Assembly: GCA_017555695.1 (NCBI GenBank)
Contig: JAFZFX010000004.1
Span: 40,850-104,849 of the forward strand
Direction of reading: 5' to 3'
DNA: 64,000 nucleotides
Source of the DNA: Alistipes sp.
GTDB taxonomy: Bacteria > Bacteroidota > Bacteroidia > Bacteroidales > Rikenellaceae
The notes beneath the pieces are model-generated. The model had not been told where the DNA came from. It worked only from the letters and a program-made list of their open reading frames with translations, and did not search any database. The position numbers and the translations under genes were made by a program. The stretch's first letter is position 1, and every line of letters begins with the position of its first letter. Below, in pieces: positions 8,474 through 16,761 of the stretch.

Positions 8474-9622
8474 CTACTTTATAAACTTGCGTGCAAGCCA
8501 CTTTCTGACGGGCTCGTCATAGAGTTTCAAGCAGGCGTAGGCAATCACGACACTCGTCAACATAGCCAAGGCCGTAACGCCCATAGTCTCGCGGAAGGTA
8601 TAGCGCTGATTCTCGATAAGCCAAGCGTAGAAGAGATACATTATGGGATAGTGTACCAGATAGAGCGGATAAGAGAGCTGACCGAGGAAACTGCTTACGC
8701 GGCCCGTAAACGACTTGTCAGCATTACCACACGCGCCCAACCATACAACTGCGGGCAAAACAAACATTACGCACAACACTTCGTAGAGGCAATTCATATT
8801 AATACTGCTCTGCGCAGCGATAAACGGCATAGCGGCAACAGCTACCAAGATAGCAGAACAGAGCCAGAAGGCACCCTTAACCTTGCGGGGCTTGAATGTA
8901 CGAGCCAACAACATACCCACAGTAAAGGGGAAGAGCATACGCACCAGACCACTCCAGAAGTTAATGCTATTGAGAGTCCAACCCACACCCATCATTCCAT
9001 AGCCCGACATATCGGTCACAAATACCCACGCGTGAATGGCGCCGAGTGCAACAGCCAACACAGCCAGCAACTTGGTCGATAGGCGGCGAATAATCAGTGC
9101 ATAGAGGATATTACCGATATACTCAAAGAAGAGCGACCACATAGGGCCATTGATCGGGAACATCTCGCCATTGCCACGCAGTTCGTAGTGTGTGCCAGGC
9201 GTGGCAGGAATCATCAGCATCGTAAGCAACATAGCAATCATTATGCTACCAAACGGCATCACGGTGCCATTCCACTGCTGACGACCTCCGATAAGGAATG
9301 TCGCAACACCAATGAGTACACCCATAATAACCATAGGATGTAGGCGGATGAGTCGGCGCTTGAAGAAGTTGCCGAGCGTCATCGTCTTCCAACGGTCGTC
9401 GTAGGCGTAGCTTATAACAAATCCCGAAAGGATGAAGAAAAAATCAACCGAGAGGTGTCCGTGATTGACGGTTGTAATAAGGCCACCACCCGCATAGGCG
9501 TAGCCCTCGAAGATGTGATAGAGCACCACGATAACCGCAGCCACTCCTCTTAGGCCATCGAGTAGTTCGTAGTGGGGCTTAGCATCGGTGAAGTTACCCG
9601 ATGACAGAGTCTGAGTTTTCAT
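8474..9622 (-). CDS. Acyltransferase 3 family membrane protein (upstream copy)
   Basis: A 382-residue AT3 acyltransferase, first gene of a two-gene unit with its paralogue. Conserved features are LDGLRGVAAVIVVLYH, DFFFILSGFVISY and RLIRLHP. The two products align end to end without gaps, which indicates a tandem duplication. The ATG at 9622 is chosen over the TTG at 9628. A good Bacteroidota promoter lies 25-54 bases upstream. The likely role is O-acetylation or similar decoration of a surface glycan, but no glycan biosynthesis genes are next to it, so the substrate stays open. Confidence 0.88.
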   Translation of the reverse strand: MKTQTLSSGNFTDAKPHYELLDGLRGVAAVIVVLYHIFEGYAYAGGGLITTVNHGHLSVDFFFILSGFVISYAYDDRWKTMTLGNFFKRRLIRLHPMVIMGVLIGVATFLIGGRQQWNGTVMPFGSIMIAMLLTMLMIPATPGTHYELRGNGEMFPINGPMWSLFFEYIGNILYALIIRRLSTKLLAVLAVALGAIHAWVFVTDMSGYGMMGVGWTLNSINFWSGLVRMLFPFTVGMLLARTFKPRKVKGAFWLCSAILVAVAAMPFIAAQSSINMNCLYEVLCVMFVLPAVVWLGACGNADKSFTGRVSSFLGQLSYPLYLVHYPIMYLFYAWLIENQRYTFRETMGVTALAMLTSVVIAYACLKLYDEPVRKWLARKFIK

Positions 9623-9646
9623 AGTCAATTATTTAAGTTAGCAAGG

Positions 9647-9676
9647 CAAAAATACGAATTTATATGAAAATGCAAA
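9647..9676 (-). promoter_or_regulatory. Promoter for the acyltransferase pair
   Basis: On the minus strand TTTG (9676-9673), 18 bases, then TATTTTTG (9654-9647) match the Bacteroidota -33/-7 pattern. The gene start is 25 bases downstream. Confidence 0.65.
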
Positions 9677-9810
9677 AATCAGACAGCACAATTACACTAT
9701 GGTGTGGAGGGAGAAAAATATCAACGACTGCACATTGATTGTTTCGCTCATTTGGTTTACGCGGTTTACACTATGGTTTACACAAAACGCGAAAAAGGGG
9801 GTGTTTAGAA

Positions 9811-9844
9811 AAGAAAAAGCAGCTACATTTTACTGTAACTGCTT
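9811..9844 (-). terminator. Terminator of tRNA-Lys
   Basis: Minus-strand hairpin AAGCAGTTACA / TGTAGCTGCTT (9844-9834 and 9827-9817, one mismatch) followed by a T-rich tail. It begins 12 bases after the tRNA. Confidence 0.75.
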
Positions 9845-9855
9845 GATTTTCTTCG

Positions 9856-9928
9856 TGATCCCGCCGGGGCTCGAACCCGGGACCCCAACATTAAAAGTGT
9901 TGTGCTCTACCGACTGAGCTACAGGATC
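9856..9928 (-). tRNA. tRNA-Lys (anticodon TTT)
   Basis: A 73-base cloverleaf on the minus strand. The acceptor GATCCTG pairs with CGGGATC, followed by discriminator A. The anticodon arm is CAACA-CTTTTAA-TGTTG, giving TTT. The T arm is CCGGG-TTCGAGC-CCCGG. The CCA end is not encoded. A terminator follows. Confidence 0.95.
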
Positions 9929-10052
9929 AACGCTCACCAAATGGGATATATTCCCGTTTTTGGTGGTGCAAATGTATATATAATTTTTGATTTAACCAAA
10001 TTCTTTATAAAATATAGATGGTTTTTATCAATCCCGAGCCATTTGCTGCCCT

Positions 10053-11225
10053 CTATCGGCCTATCCAGGTCCATTTATGCCATAGCTCCTCCAATGGGCC
10101 GTGCTTGTGGTGTTTGAACCATAATTTACAGAACTGCACCTGAACGAGGAATATCACAACGCCGATTAGCAGGCTCACGGCATATCCGCACTTGGGGGCA
10201 AGATAGAGGCCATAAGGCATATAAATCAACATTCCGATGATGGATTGCGATACATAGTTCGTAAGACTCATTCGGCCATAGAAGCGGAGGTTCGCTACCC
10301 TATCTCTAAACTTCTCGCTCTGATAAAGAAGCACAAACGACGACACCAGAACAAATGTAAAGGCCAATTTATGCCACATATCGAACACAGTACCCACAGT
10401 ACTCTGAACGATTGCGCTACCCTGCATAATCTCGGCACGCAGCGTATAGAGCGGAGCAAACAGAATGGCACTAATGATAAGCACCTTGACCCAAATCTTG
10501 GTGTTTTTCTCTGACTGCACAAACAATTGCTTGCGCCCAAGCCATAGTCCTATAAGGAAGAGTCCAACAGTCTGGAGTGTGCGACCAGCACCCACAGCCC
10601 ACATAAAGCTCGCCTTCTGGCCGAGCGTCACATTACACCAGATAAAGTCGAGGAAGTTGCCAGCGCGGGTAACTTCACCCACCTTGTCATACATAGGACC
10701 AACCGCATAGTCAGGCAGCTGATATGAGGCATCCACGAGGCTCATAATGTAGTGATACCACTCCATTGGTTGTAGCGTAAAGAGAATGGCGAGAACAAGA
10801 ATAACCTTATCGCTCAAGTTACGCACAAAGAAGAGGATGATGCCGACAATAGCATACAGCATCAAAACATCGCCACCAGGGAAGAATGCGGCATTGAGCG
10901 TAGCAAAGAGTGCTAAACCGCACAAGCGCCACAGAAAACGATAGCCAAAGTCACGGCCCTCGCGGCGCTGATTCTCACATTGGATATAGAATGTGAAGCC
11001 GAAAAGCAGAGAGAATATCGCGTAGGCTTTACCTCCGAAGAGTGTAAATGCGGCATTAAAGACACCCTTATCGATTACCGACAACCACTCGGGCGAAGAT
11101 GTCGGATAGACCGAAAAGATAAAATGTTCAACATTGTGCAACAGCAAAATAGCCATCACGGCAAAGCCTCGCAAAGCATCGACCACCTCCAGGCGGCCAG
11201 GCTTATGTAGTTGAGCGGTGTTCAT
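10053..11225 (-). CDS. DUF418 (YeiB-like) membrane protein
   Basis: A 390-residue polytopic inner-membrane protein of the DUF418/YeiB type. The N-terminus VVDALRGFAVMAILLLHNVE is characteristic, and the C-terminal DUF418 part contains GRMSLTNYVSQSIIGM and the tail HGPLEELWHKWTW. The family is loosely related to acyltransferase-3 membrane proteins, but no enzymatic activity is established. It starts 21 bases after the stop of the YbaK-type gene on the same strand and probably depends on that promoter. Nothing in the sequence points to a specific substrate. Confidence 0.88.
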   Translation of the reverse strand: MNTAQLHKPGRLEVVDALRGFAVMAILLLHNVEHFIFSVYPTSSPEWLSVIDKGVFNAAFTLFGGKAYAIFSLLFGFTFYIQCENQRREGRDFGYRFLWRLCGLALFATLNAAFFPGGDVLMLYAIVGIILFFVRNLSDKVILVLAILFTLQPMEWYHYIMSLVDASYQLPDYAVGPMYDKVGEVTRAGNFLDFIWCNVTLGQKASFMWAVGAGRTLQTVGLFLIGLWLGRKQLFVQSEKNTKIWVKVLIISAILFAPLYTLRAEIMQGSAIVQSTVGTVFDMWHKLAFTFVLVSSFVLLYQSEKFRDRVANLRFYGRMSLTNYVSQSIIGMLIYMPYGLYLAPKCGYAVSLLIGVVIFLVQVQFCKLWFKHHKHGPLEELWHKWTWIGR

Positions 11226-11246
11226 AGGATATAATAGTTTTAGGAG

Positions 11247-11738
11247 TTATGCTTTTGTAGATATTTCGGTAGCCACAGCACCTACATACTCTATCAAATC
11301 AGTCGGAGCAATACGCACCTGCAAACCTCTGACGCCTGCGCTCACATAGATGAAGTCGTGCTCGAGGCAGCTCTGGTGGATATAGGTCGCAAAGCGCTTT
11401 TTCATCCCTATGGGCGAACAGCCGCCACGAATATAACCCGTCACCGACAGCAGGTCTTTCATCGGTATCATCTCCACCCACTTGTTAGCCGAGGCGCGTG
11501 CTGCAGCCTTCAGGTCCACCTCGTGATCACCAGGCACGACACATACCAAGTAGCCGTTCTTGTCACCCTTCAGCACAAGAGTCTTGAACACCGTAGCGAT
11601 ATCCTGCCCCAACTGTTCGGCTACATGGGATGCGGCCAAATTATTCTCATCAACCTCATAAGGGACGAGTTCATAGGTTATCTTCGCCTTGTCGAGCAGG
11701 CGGGCTACATTTGTCTTTTCTATGCGTTGTTTTGCCAT
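11247..11738 (-). CDS. ybaK: YbaK/EbsC-type Cys-tRNA(Pro) deacylase
   Basis: A 163-residue cytoplasmic editing enzyme that hydrolyses Cys-tRNA(Pro) formed by mistake by prolyl-tRNA synthetase. Family marks include KTLVLKG, the PGDHEVDLKA segment, GYIRGGCSPIGMKK, where the Gly-x-x-Ser-Pro loop and Lys lie, and FIYVSAGVRGLQ near the end. The ATG at 11738 (MAKQRIEKTN) is preferred over an upstream TTG at 11759. A TAAATTTG promoter element lies 18 bases before the start. It is divergent from the DUF4878 lipoprotein gene. Confidence 0.9.
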   Translation of the reverse strand: MAKQRIEKTNVARLLDKAKITYELVPYEVDENNLAASHVAEQLGQDIATVFKTLVLKGDKNGYLVCVVPGDHEVDLKAAARASANKWVEMIPMKDLLSVTGYIRGGCSPIGMKKRFATYIHQSCLEHDFIYVSAGVRGLQVRIAPTDLIEYVGAVATEISTKA

Positions 11739-11756
11739 GGTATCAGATATATTACG

Positions 11757-11764
11757 CAAATTTA
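11757..11764 (-). promoter_or_regulatory. -7 element for the ybaK-DUF418 unit
   Basis: TAAATTTG on the minus strand matches TAnnTTTG and ends 18 bases before the ATG. The -33 box is not clear. It lies back to back with the promoter at 11787-11794. Confidence 0.5.
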
Positions 11765-11786
11765 GAAAAAAGAAATATTTTTTTTG

Positions 11787-11794
11787 TACTTTTG
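11787..11794 (+). promoter_or_regulatory. -7 element placed next to the ATG of the DUF4878 lipoprotein gene
   Basis: TACTTTTG matches TAnnTTTG and ends only four bases before the ATG at 11799, so transcription should start at or inside the start codon. This suggests a leaderless mRNA. Confidence 0.5.
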
Positions 11795-11798
11795 GGCT

Positions 11799-12209
11799 AT
11801 GAAACAGAGACTATTTATACTCATCATCGTGCTTCTGTCATCGTTTGCTATGGCAGGATGCTCGGCTACATCATCACCCACCAGGGTTGCAAAACACTTC
11901 TACAAGGCCATTGAGGAGGGCAACTACGAACTCGCATTGAGCTACACCACACTCGACAAGGAGGCCGACAGCGAGATTTATTATGCCATAATGCAGAAGG
12001 TGAATACATCAATCACCGAGAAGGGTGGCATCGACAAGTTGGAGCTTGTGAACGAAGAGTTTGCCGAAGTAGAAGAGGGCGAGGAGCCCACAAAGGCCAC
12101 CATCACAACGCAGGTGACCTACGCCAACGGCTCGGCACAGGAGGAGATGTGCGATGTAGTGAAGATTGAGGATAAATGGTTAGTCGATGTCAGCCTCGAT
12201 TCGAAATAG
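11799..12209 (+). CDS. DUF4878 lipoprotein
   Basis: A 136-residue exported protein. The N-terminus MKQRLFILIIVLLSSFAMAGC is a lipoprotein signal with lipobox MAGC. The mature part begins with SPTRVAKHFYKAIEEGNYELAL, the usual opening of DUF4878, an NTF2-like fold found in small lipoproteins. It ends with a strand pattern close to KIEDKWLVDVS. The molecular role is unknown. The ATG at 11799 starts at the basic residues of the signal. The following YiiX-like gene overlaps its last 23 bases, which suggests coupled translation. Confidence 0.8.
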   Translation: MKQRLFILIIVLLSSFAMAGCSATSSPTRVAKHFYKAIEEGNYELALSYTTLDKEADSEIYYAIMQKVNTSITEKGGIDKLELVNEEFAEVEEGEEPTKATITTQVTYANGSAQEEMCDVVKIEDKWLVDVSLDSK

Positions 12210-12837
12210 CGCCTCGTTAATACTACTGACTATATTTTTGACAATCTGTTCAGGTTGCGACTCTACCCCATCACCGCAACCCGAGAATCACTATGCGCCG
12301 AGCGTAATACAGCTTCCATCTGCAGAGATTCTGCTATCGGGCGATATAGCTTTTCGCCTGGGTCGTACGCTACAGAGTGAGGCGATAGCTGCGGGTGCTG
12401 ACCAAGAAATGAAGTATTCACATGCAGGAATAGTTATCAAAGAGGGTGAACAGATTAGCATCGTCCACATCGAGCCCGAACGAGAGGGAGCCGAGAGGGT
12501 GAAATGCGAGAGCTTGGAGGTATTCTTTGCTACTGAAAACGCTGTTTCGGGCGCAATAGTCAGAGTGGATAGCCTTTCCGATAATCAGCGAGCCATAATC
12601 ACAAAACACGCGATTGATGCCGTGAATTCGCCAATTAGATTCGACCACGACTACTCACTATCGGACACTACGCGCATGTACTGCACAGAACTCACCGAGT
12701 GGGTATTTTCAAAAGCGGACATCGAGTTATCGCAAGGCAAACGCCACCATCTGCCACTCACGGCTGAGGCGGTCATTCTGCCACGCGACATCCTTTCACG
12801 CAACGATTTGACTATTGTTTGGGAGTTTTCTAACTAA
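12187..12837 (+). CDS. YiiX/YebB-like NlpC/P60-type (permuted papain fold) lipoprotein
   Basis: A 216-residue protein of the permuted NlpC/P60 group (YiiX/YebB, formerly DUF830). The core shows SGDIAFRLG (about 51-59), then YSHAGIV with His79, and later MYCTEL with Cys166. This is the order expected for a circularly permuted papain-like site. The hydrophobic N-terminus ending in CSGCDS suggests a lipoprotein. Members hydrolyse amide or ester bonds in cell-wall peptides or lipids; the substrate here is unknown. The start overlaps the DUF4878 gene. Its 3' end overlaps the end of the convergent transporter gene by eight bases. Confidence 0.78.
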   Translation: MSASIRNSASLILLTIFLTICSGCDSTPSPQPENHYAPSVIQLPSAEILLSGDIAFRLGRTLQSEAIAAGADQEMKYSHAGIVIKEGEQISIVHIEPEREGAERVKCESLEVFFATENAVSGAIVRVDSLSDNQRAIITKHAIDAVNSPIRFDHDYSLSDTTRMYCTELTEWVFSKADIELSQGKRHHLPLTAEAVILPRDILSRNDLTIVWEFSN

Positions 12838-13750
12838 CCTTCTTACTATTCGCACGACTGCCCGCACGATAGAGCTGGTAGGAATTGACGATATTCTGCC
12901 ACACGATATATGCCGTAGGGGCTACCGACGACAACGGGTCAAGGAACGACTGCGACATCCACACCGCCATAACCGTATTTTTCTGACCCAACGACTGACC
13001 ACCCGCCGCTGCATCGCCATAACGACGACCAAGCGCACGTCCTGTGATAAACTGCATAAGGCAAATAACAAGCGATACTGCTGCGAGCAATAGCTCTGTG
13101 CCACGATCAGCCTCGGTGTGATCGATAATAAAGCAAGTGGTACGGCCAATAATCACAATGAGCGACATCAACCATATGTAGAACGAAATCTGACTATGCT
13201 TTGCAACCCACACTCCAACGGCGGGTGTAAAATAACGGCACAACTGCGCCAAAACAAAAGGCATAATAAGCATAGGCGCCACTCGCTGTAGAATCTCGAG
13301 CACACTACACTCTCCACTGCCATAAGCCGATAGCAACATCGGCGCAAATATCGACACCGCCAAATTACCAAGCAGCGAATAGGCCACCATAGTCTCGACC
13401 TTTGCACCCAACATTCCGCCAATCACAACGGCCGCCATCGCTACGGGCGCCAATACGCATATCATACCACCCTGCGCCACAACCTCGCCGAAGGGCAACA
13501 ATGCATAATATGCCACAAAGCAACCCACCGACTGGAATAGCAACAGCCATAGGTGCAACATAGAAAACTTTATCTGACGCACCTCTACGCGGCAGAATGT
13601 AACGAACAACATAGAGCCGATAAATAGCGGAGTGAGCCAACCATCGGTAACACCCTCGAGCCACTCCATCTCACGACAAAAGAGTGCCCCCGTAAGCATA
13701 CCGAGAGGCATTGACATTGTTCGCATCATATGTGCAGTGGGACGCAACAC
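12830..13750 (-). CDS. BASS-type (bile acid:Na+ symporter-like) transporter
   Basis: About 300 residues with eight to ten membrane segments. The layout and the conserved C-terminal stretch GGQSLGQKNTVMAVWMSQSF followed by LDPLSSVAPTAY fit Bacteroidales members of the bile acid:sodium symporter superfamily, which move organic anions with Na+. The substrate cannot be inferred. The start is uncertain: GTG 13750, TTG 13747 and ATG 13729 are all in frame, with the upstream amidase gene stopping at 13765. It is the last gene of a symporter-amidase-transporter row, which hints at uptake of cell-wall breakdown products, an inference only. Confidence 0.7.
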   Translation of the reverse strand: MLRPTAHMMRTMSMPLGMLTGALFCREMEWLEGVTDGWLTPLFIGSMLFVTFCRVEVRQIKFSMLHLWLLLFQSVGCFVAYYALLPFGEVVAQGGMICVLAPVAMAAVVIGGMLGAKVETMVAYSLLGNLAVSIFAPMLLSAYGSGECSVLEILQRVAPMLIMPFVLAQLCRYFTPAVGVWVAKHSQISFYIWLMSLIVIIGRTTCFIIDHTEADRGTELLLAAVSLVICLMQFITGRALGRRYGDAAAGGQSLGQKNTVMAVWMSQSFLDPLSSVAPTAYIVWQNIVNSYQLYRAGSRANSKKVS

Positions 13751-13764
13751 GGCTACTCAATCAT

Positions 13765-16761
13765 CTATTTATCACTATCCTTTTCGCTCAAGAAATTCAG
13801 CACACCACGCATAAGTGTATTGCGCTCGCCCTCATCGAGAATAGTCTCGAAGGGGAAGCCCATTACCATCGTGCGGTAGTTCTCACCTTTATATCCTACG
13901 GCAGCAGTCTGATTGTTTGTTGCATAGCGCATAGCGATGAATGCGCCACGACCATAGGGCGAGATACAGCCAGGCGACTCCATTGGGTAGATTTCGCTCG
14001 AAGGCTCACGGTTGAACTTGATATCCTGACGCGCCATCTTCATCGGAGAGGCTACAACACGAACCAAGCCACGGCGCGTAGCCATATCTGCATTAAACGA
14101 GAAGTGCAACACACCACGAGCAAACTCACGGTCATCACCATCAGCCTCGGGGCCATTCCAAAGGTCGCTTGCTACATAACAGCCCGATGCAAAAACAGCA
14201 CCACCCTGCTTTGTGTAATCTGTGATACGCTCCTGCAAAGCATCGGTGAACACCTCGAATTCCACGCCCGAAGTACCACGACCCATCTCCACAGAGCGCT
14301 GCTTACCTAGAATCAAATCGACAATGGCATAGTCGGCCATCACAACACTACCCTTCTCAACCGACTTTGTACTGGCTGAACAGAACGAGAAGCCAGCCTC
14401 CACGATAGCACGACCGTGCACCGCAGGGTAATCAAATGTATTGCCTGCAATAATCTCGGTCTCGTAGTCGCTATAGCAAGAACCCAAGGCGTTGTTGTCG
14501 TTGCCAGCACTCGACAGACGGCGGTCGTAGTTACGCTGCTCGCCGATGAACGACATATCCTTAATGTAACCCACACCTGAGTCGTAGTAGTTATAGAATC
14601 CCGCAATAGAGTCACCCTGAATACTTAGCGGAGCGCTCACACGGTTAAAGCCATTCACAACAAGTACTCTGGCACGCTCGTTGGCCACCTTATGCGAAGA
14701 GAGAATTTCGCTCGGGAAGCTTTCACCACCTTTGTTTACGGCAGTTACCTTATAGGAGTATGTGTGGCCAACCTTTTGGGGCATCACAACCGATGTAGAC
14801 TCCACCTTTGTACCATTGTCGAAGCCGCCATCATCTACACGAGTGTAAACGATATAGTAATCGGCTTCGGCTGACGGCTCTAGCTTATCCTGTACGGGGC
14901 TCCAGCTGAGCTTAACATCAGAAGACTCGGCAGAGATGAATGTTGCACTAAAACTCTCAACGGGCAGAGGCTGCACGGTGTAAGCCACATTGTATTGGCT
15001 TGAGATATAGCGCAAAACGGCCTTGTAGATAGCACGGCTAACCAGGAACTTGAATCGGGGGTCGTTACCGTAACGCATATCTGCGAAATTCTGATGCGAC
15101 AACAACTCCAACAACATCGTAGGCACCGAAGGCACGCGAGCCTCATAGTAAGAACTGTTCCACATACCGCGACGGCTCCAGTTAGGCTCGTATGTAGCGC
15201 GAATATCGTCCACAATCTGCGACATCACCAAATCGGTCAAATCGCGTGAGAGATAACGGTCGGCACCACCCTCGAAGCGCCCCTTATTATCCTTTGTATA
15301 GTAGATTCCGAGTGTGCCGATAATGTCGTCATTTAGGCGCACTCCAGCATCAGAGTGGAATGCTAGCGCCATATCGAGCGGCACGCGCTTACCCTCCTGC
15401 TTAGGCAGACGCTCCGACCCACCCATAACAGCATTAATCCAGTGGGCGCGTGACATATAGTCATCTTTATAATCATCGAGATTATCCTTCGGAGTATAGA
15501 CACTCTCGTCGAATCCCGACCACTGCAACCAATAACGAGCGCCCTCACAGAAACGAGGATACTCACTAACCATAGGCTCGTAATCCACTCCGGCCTCGCG
15601 GAACTTTTCAGCCGGAATACGCGCTATATTGCCATAGCCACCGCCAATCTTCACGCCATCGGCTGAGATCTTCTTACCAGCCTGCTTTGAGGTATTCTCC
15701 AACGACACAAGCACCTGCTCGTCACCCTCATTGAATTGGAAGTGACCCAGATAGACCCACATGCCGCCAGCCATAGTCTGGTTTACGGCCACACGGCTCT
15801 CGCCACCGTTGTGGTAGATTGTATATGTAGCATCATTTGCACTCTCCTTTCCAAAACTCTCGTACGACACATAGACTGCATACTCGCCCGCTTCGGGAAT
15901 GTAGGCCTTCCACTCAGCACGGCTTGCGCGGCCACTCGTAATGCTCTCAATTACGCGGGTTGTACCATCACGAAATGGGTTCTGGCCAGTGAGATATGAC
16001 TCCTTCTTGTGAGCAAAGCCCTTACCGCCAGCAGTCCAAGACTTTGCGCCATTGTGTTCTGCGTATTGAGTATCATCTATACCCTTGTCATTATCGATGA
16101 TTATCTCATTCTTCTGCGTGTCACGCTCGCGAGGAAGCAGCACATTGGCTCCCGCATTCTCGAGCATAGGCACAAGGTAAGGCAATACATAACTCTGCGT
16201 GTACAAATCCTCTACCGTCTCCCACAAGCGAGAACGCTGCCAGCGCCAGATATTCTCATCCTGCTCGAAATAGCGACCATGACTCTGCCACATTGCGATG
16301 TGACGACCCGCCAGGCCCTGCGAAGGCTTATTCTGCGACCAAAGACGCTCGGTAAGAGGACGCTCGGCCGTATTGGTGAAACGCACACCCTCCTTCGATG
16401 GACGATAGTAGTACGGAATCAGATCCTCGATGCGATGGTTGTCAGTATAGATAGCCAACTTATATGAGTAGTATCTCTCGGGTAAAACATTTCTCACAGA
16501 GTCGTACATAGCCTTGACATTCTCCTCTCGGAACGGATAATATGACAATCCGATAGAGGTATATATCTCTACCTTATCGCCCGCGGCCTTCATCCTGTTA
16601 ATCTTCACACCACCGCCCAAAATCTCACGACGCACAATGCGCGAGAGCACATCGGCAATATCGTCGCGTACATCAGAAGATATGGTCTGACCTAAAGCAT
16701 TGCTTGAGATAAGAAGTGTAACCGCAAGCAGTAAAGCAAGTAAGCTATTATTTCTTTTCAT
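13765..16761 (-). CDS. Large modular N-acetylmuramoyl-L-alanine amidase with golvesin-like and FnIII domains
   Basis: A 998-residue exported protein (signal peptide to about ALGQ). The amidase_3-like fold is split: the first part (about 145-225) has HIAMWQSHGRYF, and the second (about 460-600) has ALAFHSDAG and LLELLSHQN, giving the His, His and Glu expected for zinc binding and catalysis. Between them sits a golvesin/xanthan-lyase-type beta-sandwich (about 255-375, with SRAEWKAYIPEAGEYAVYV). A fibronectin type III domain follows (about 615-715), and then a C-terminal region resembling a flavodoxin or GATase-like fold (KQGGAVFASGCY). Relatives are often labelled xanthan lyase. It starts within a few bases of the symporter stop, overlapping it by 14 bases. 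Confidence 0.8.
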   Translation of the reverse strand: MKRNNSLLALLLAVTLLISSNALGQTISSDVRDDIADVLSRIVRREILGGGVKINRMKAAGDKVEIYTSIGLSYYPFREENVKAMYDSVRNVLPERYYSYKLAIYTDNHRIEDLIPYYYRPSKEGVRFTNTAERPLTERLWSQNKPSQGLAGRHIAMWQSHGRYFEQDENIWRWQRSRLWETVEDLYTQSYVLPYLVPMLENAGANVLLPRERDTQKNEIIIDNDKGIDDTQYAEHNGAKSWTAGGKGFAHKKESYLTGQNPFRDGTTRVIESITSGRASRAEWKAYIPEAGEYAVYVSYESFGKESANDATYTIYHNGGESRVAVNQTMAGGMWVYLGHFQFNEGDEQVLVSLENTSKQAGKKISADGVKIGGGYGNIARIPAEKFREAGVDYEPMVSEYPRFCEGARYWLQWSGFDESVYTPKDNLDDYKDDYMSRAHWINAVMGGSERLPKQEGKRVPLDMALAFHSDAGVRLNDDIIGTLGIYYTKDNKGRFEGGADRYLSRDLTDLVMSQIVDDIRATYEPNWSRRGMWNSSYYEARVPSVPTMLLELLSHQNFADMRYGNDPRFKFLVSRAIYKAVLRYISSQYNVAYTVQPLPVESFSATFISAESSDVKLSWSPVQDKLEPSAEADYYIVYTRVDDGGFDNGTKVESTSVVMPQKVGHTYSYKVTAVNKGGESFPSEILSSHKVANERARVLVVNGFNRVSAPLSIQGDSIAGFYNYYDSGVGYIKDMSFIGEQRNYDRRLSSAGNDNNALGSCYSDYETEIIAGNTFDYPAVHGRAIVEAGFSFCSASTKSVEKGSVVMADYAIVDLILGKQRSVEMGRGTSGVEFEVFTDALQERITDYTKQGGAVFASGCYVASDLWNGPEADGDDREFARGVLHFSFNADMATRRGLVRVVASPMKMARQDIKFNREPSSEIYPMESPGCISPYGRGAFIAMRYATNNQTAAVGYKGENYRTMVMGFPFETILDEGERNTLMRGVLNFLSEKDSDK

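Noticed and set aside
9699-9917. A 72-residue plus-strand frame ending in PPGLEPGTPTLKVLCSTD
   Set aside because: The end is the reverse complement of tRNA-Lys, a well-known false peptide. The rest is intergenic with a terminator.
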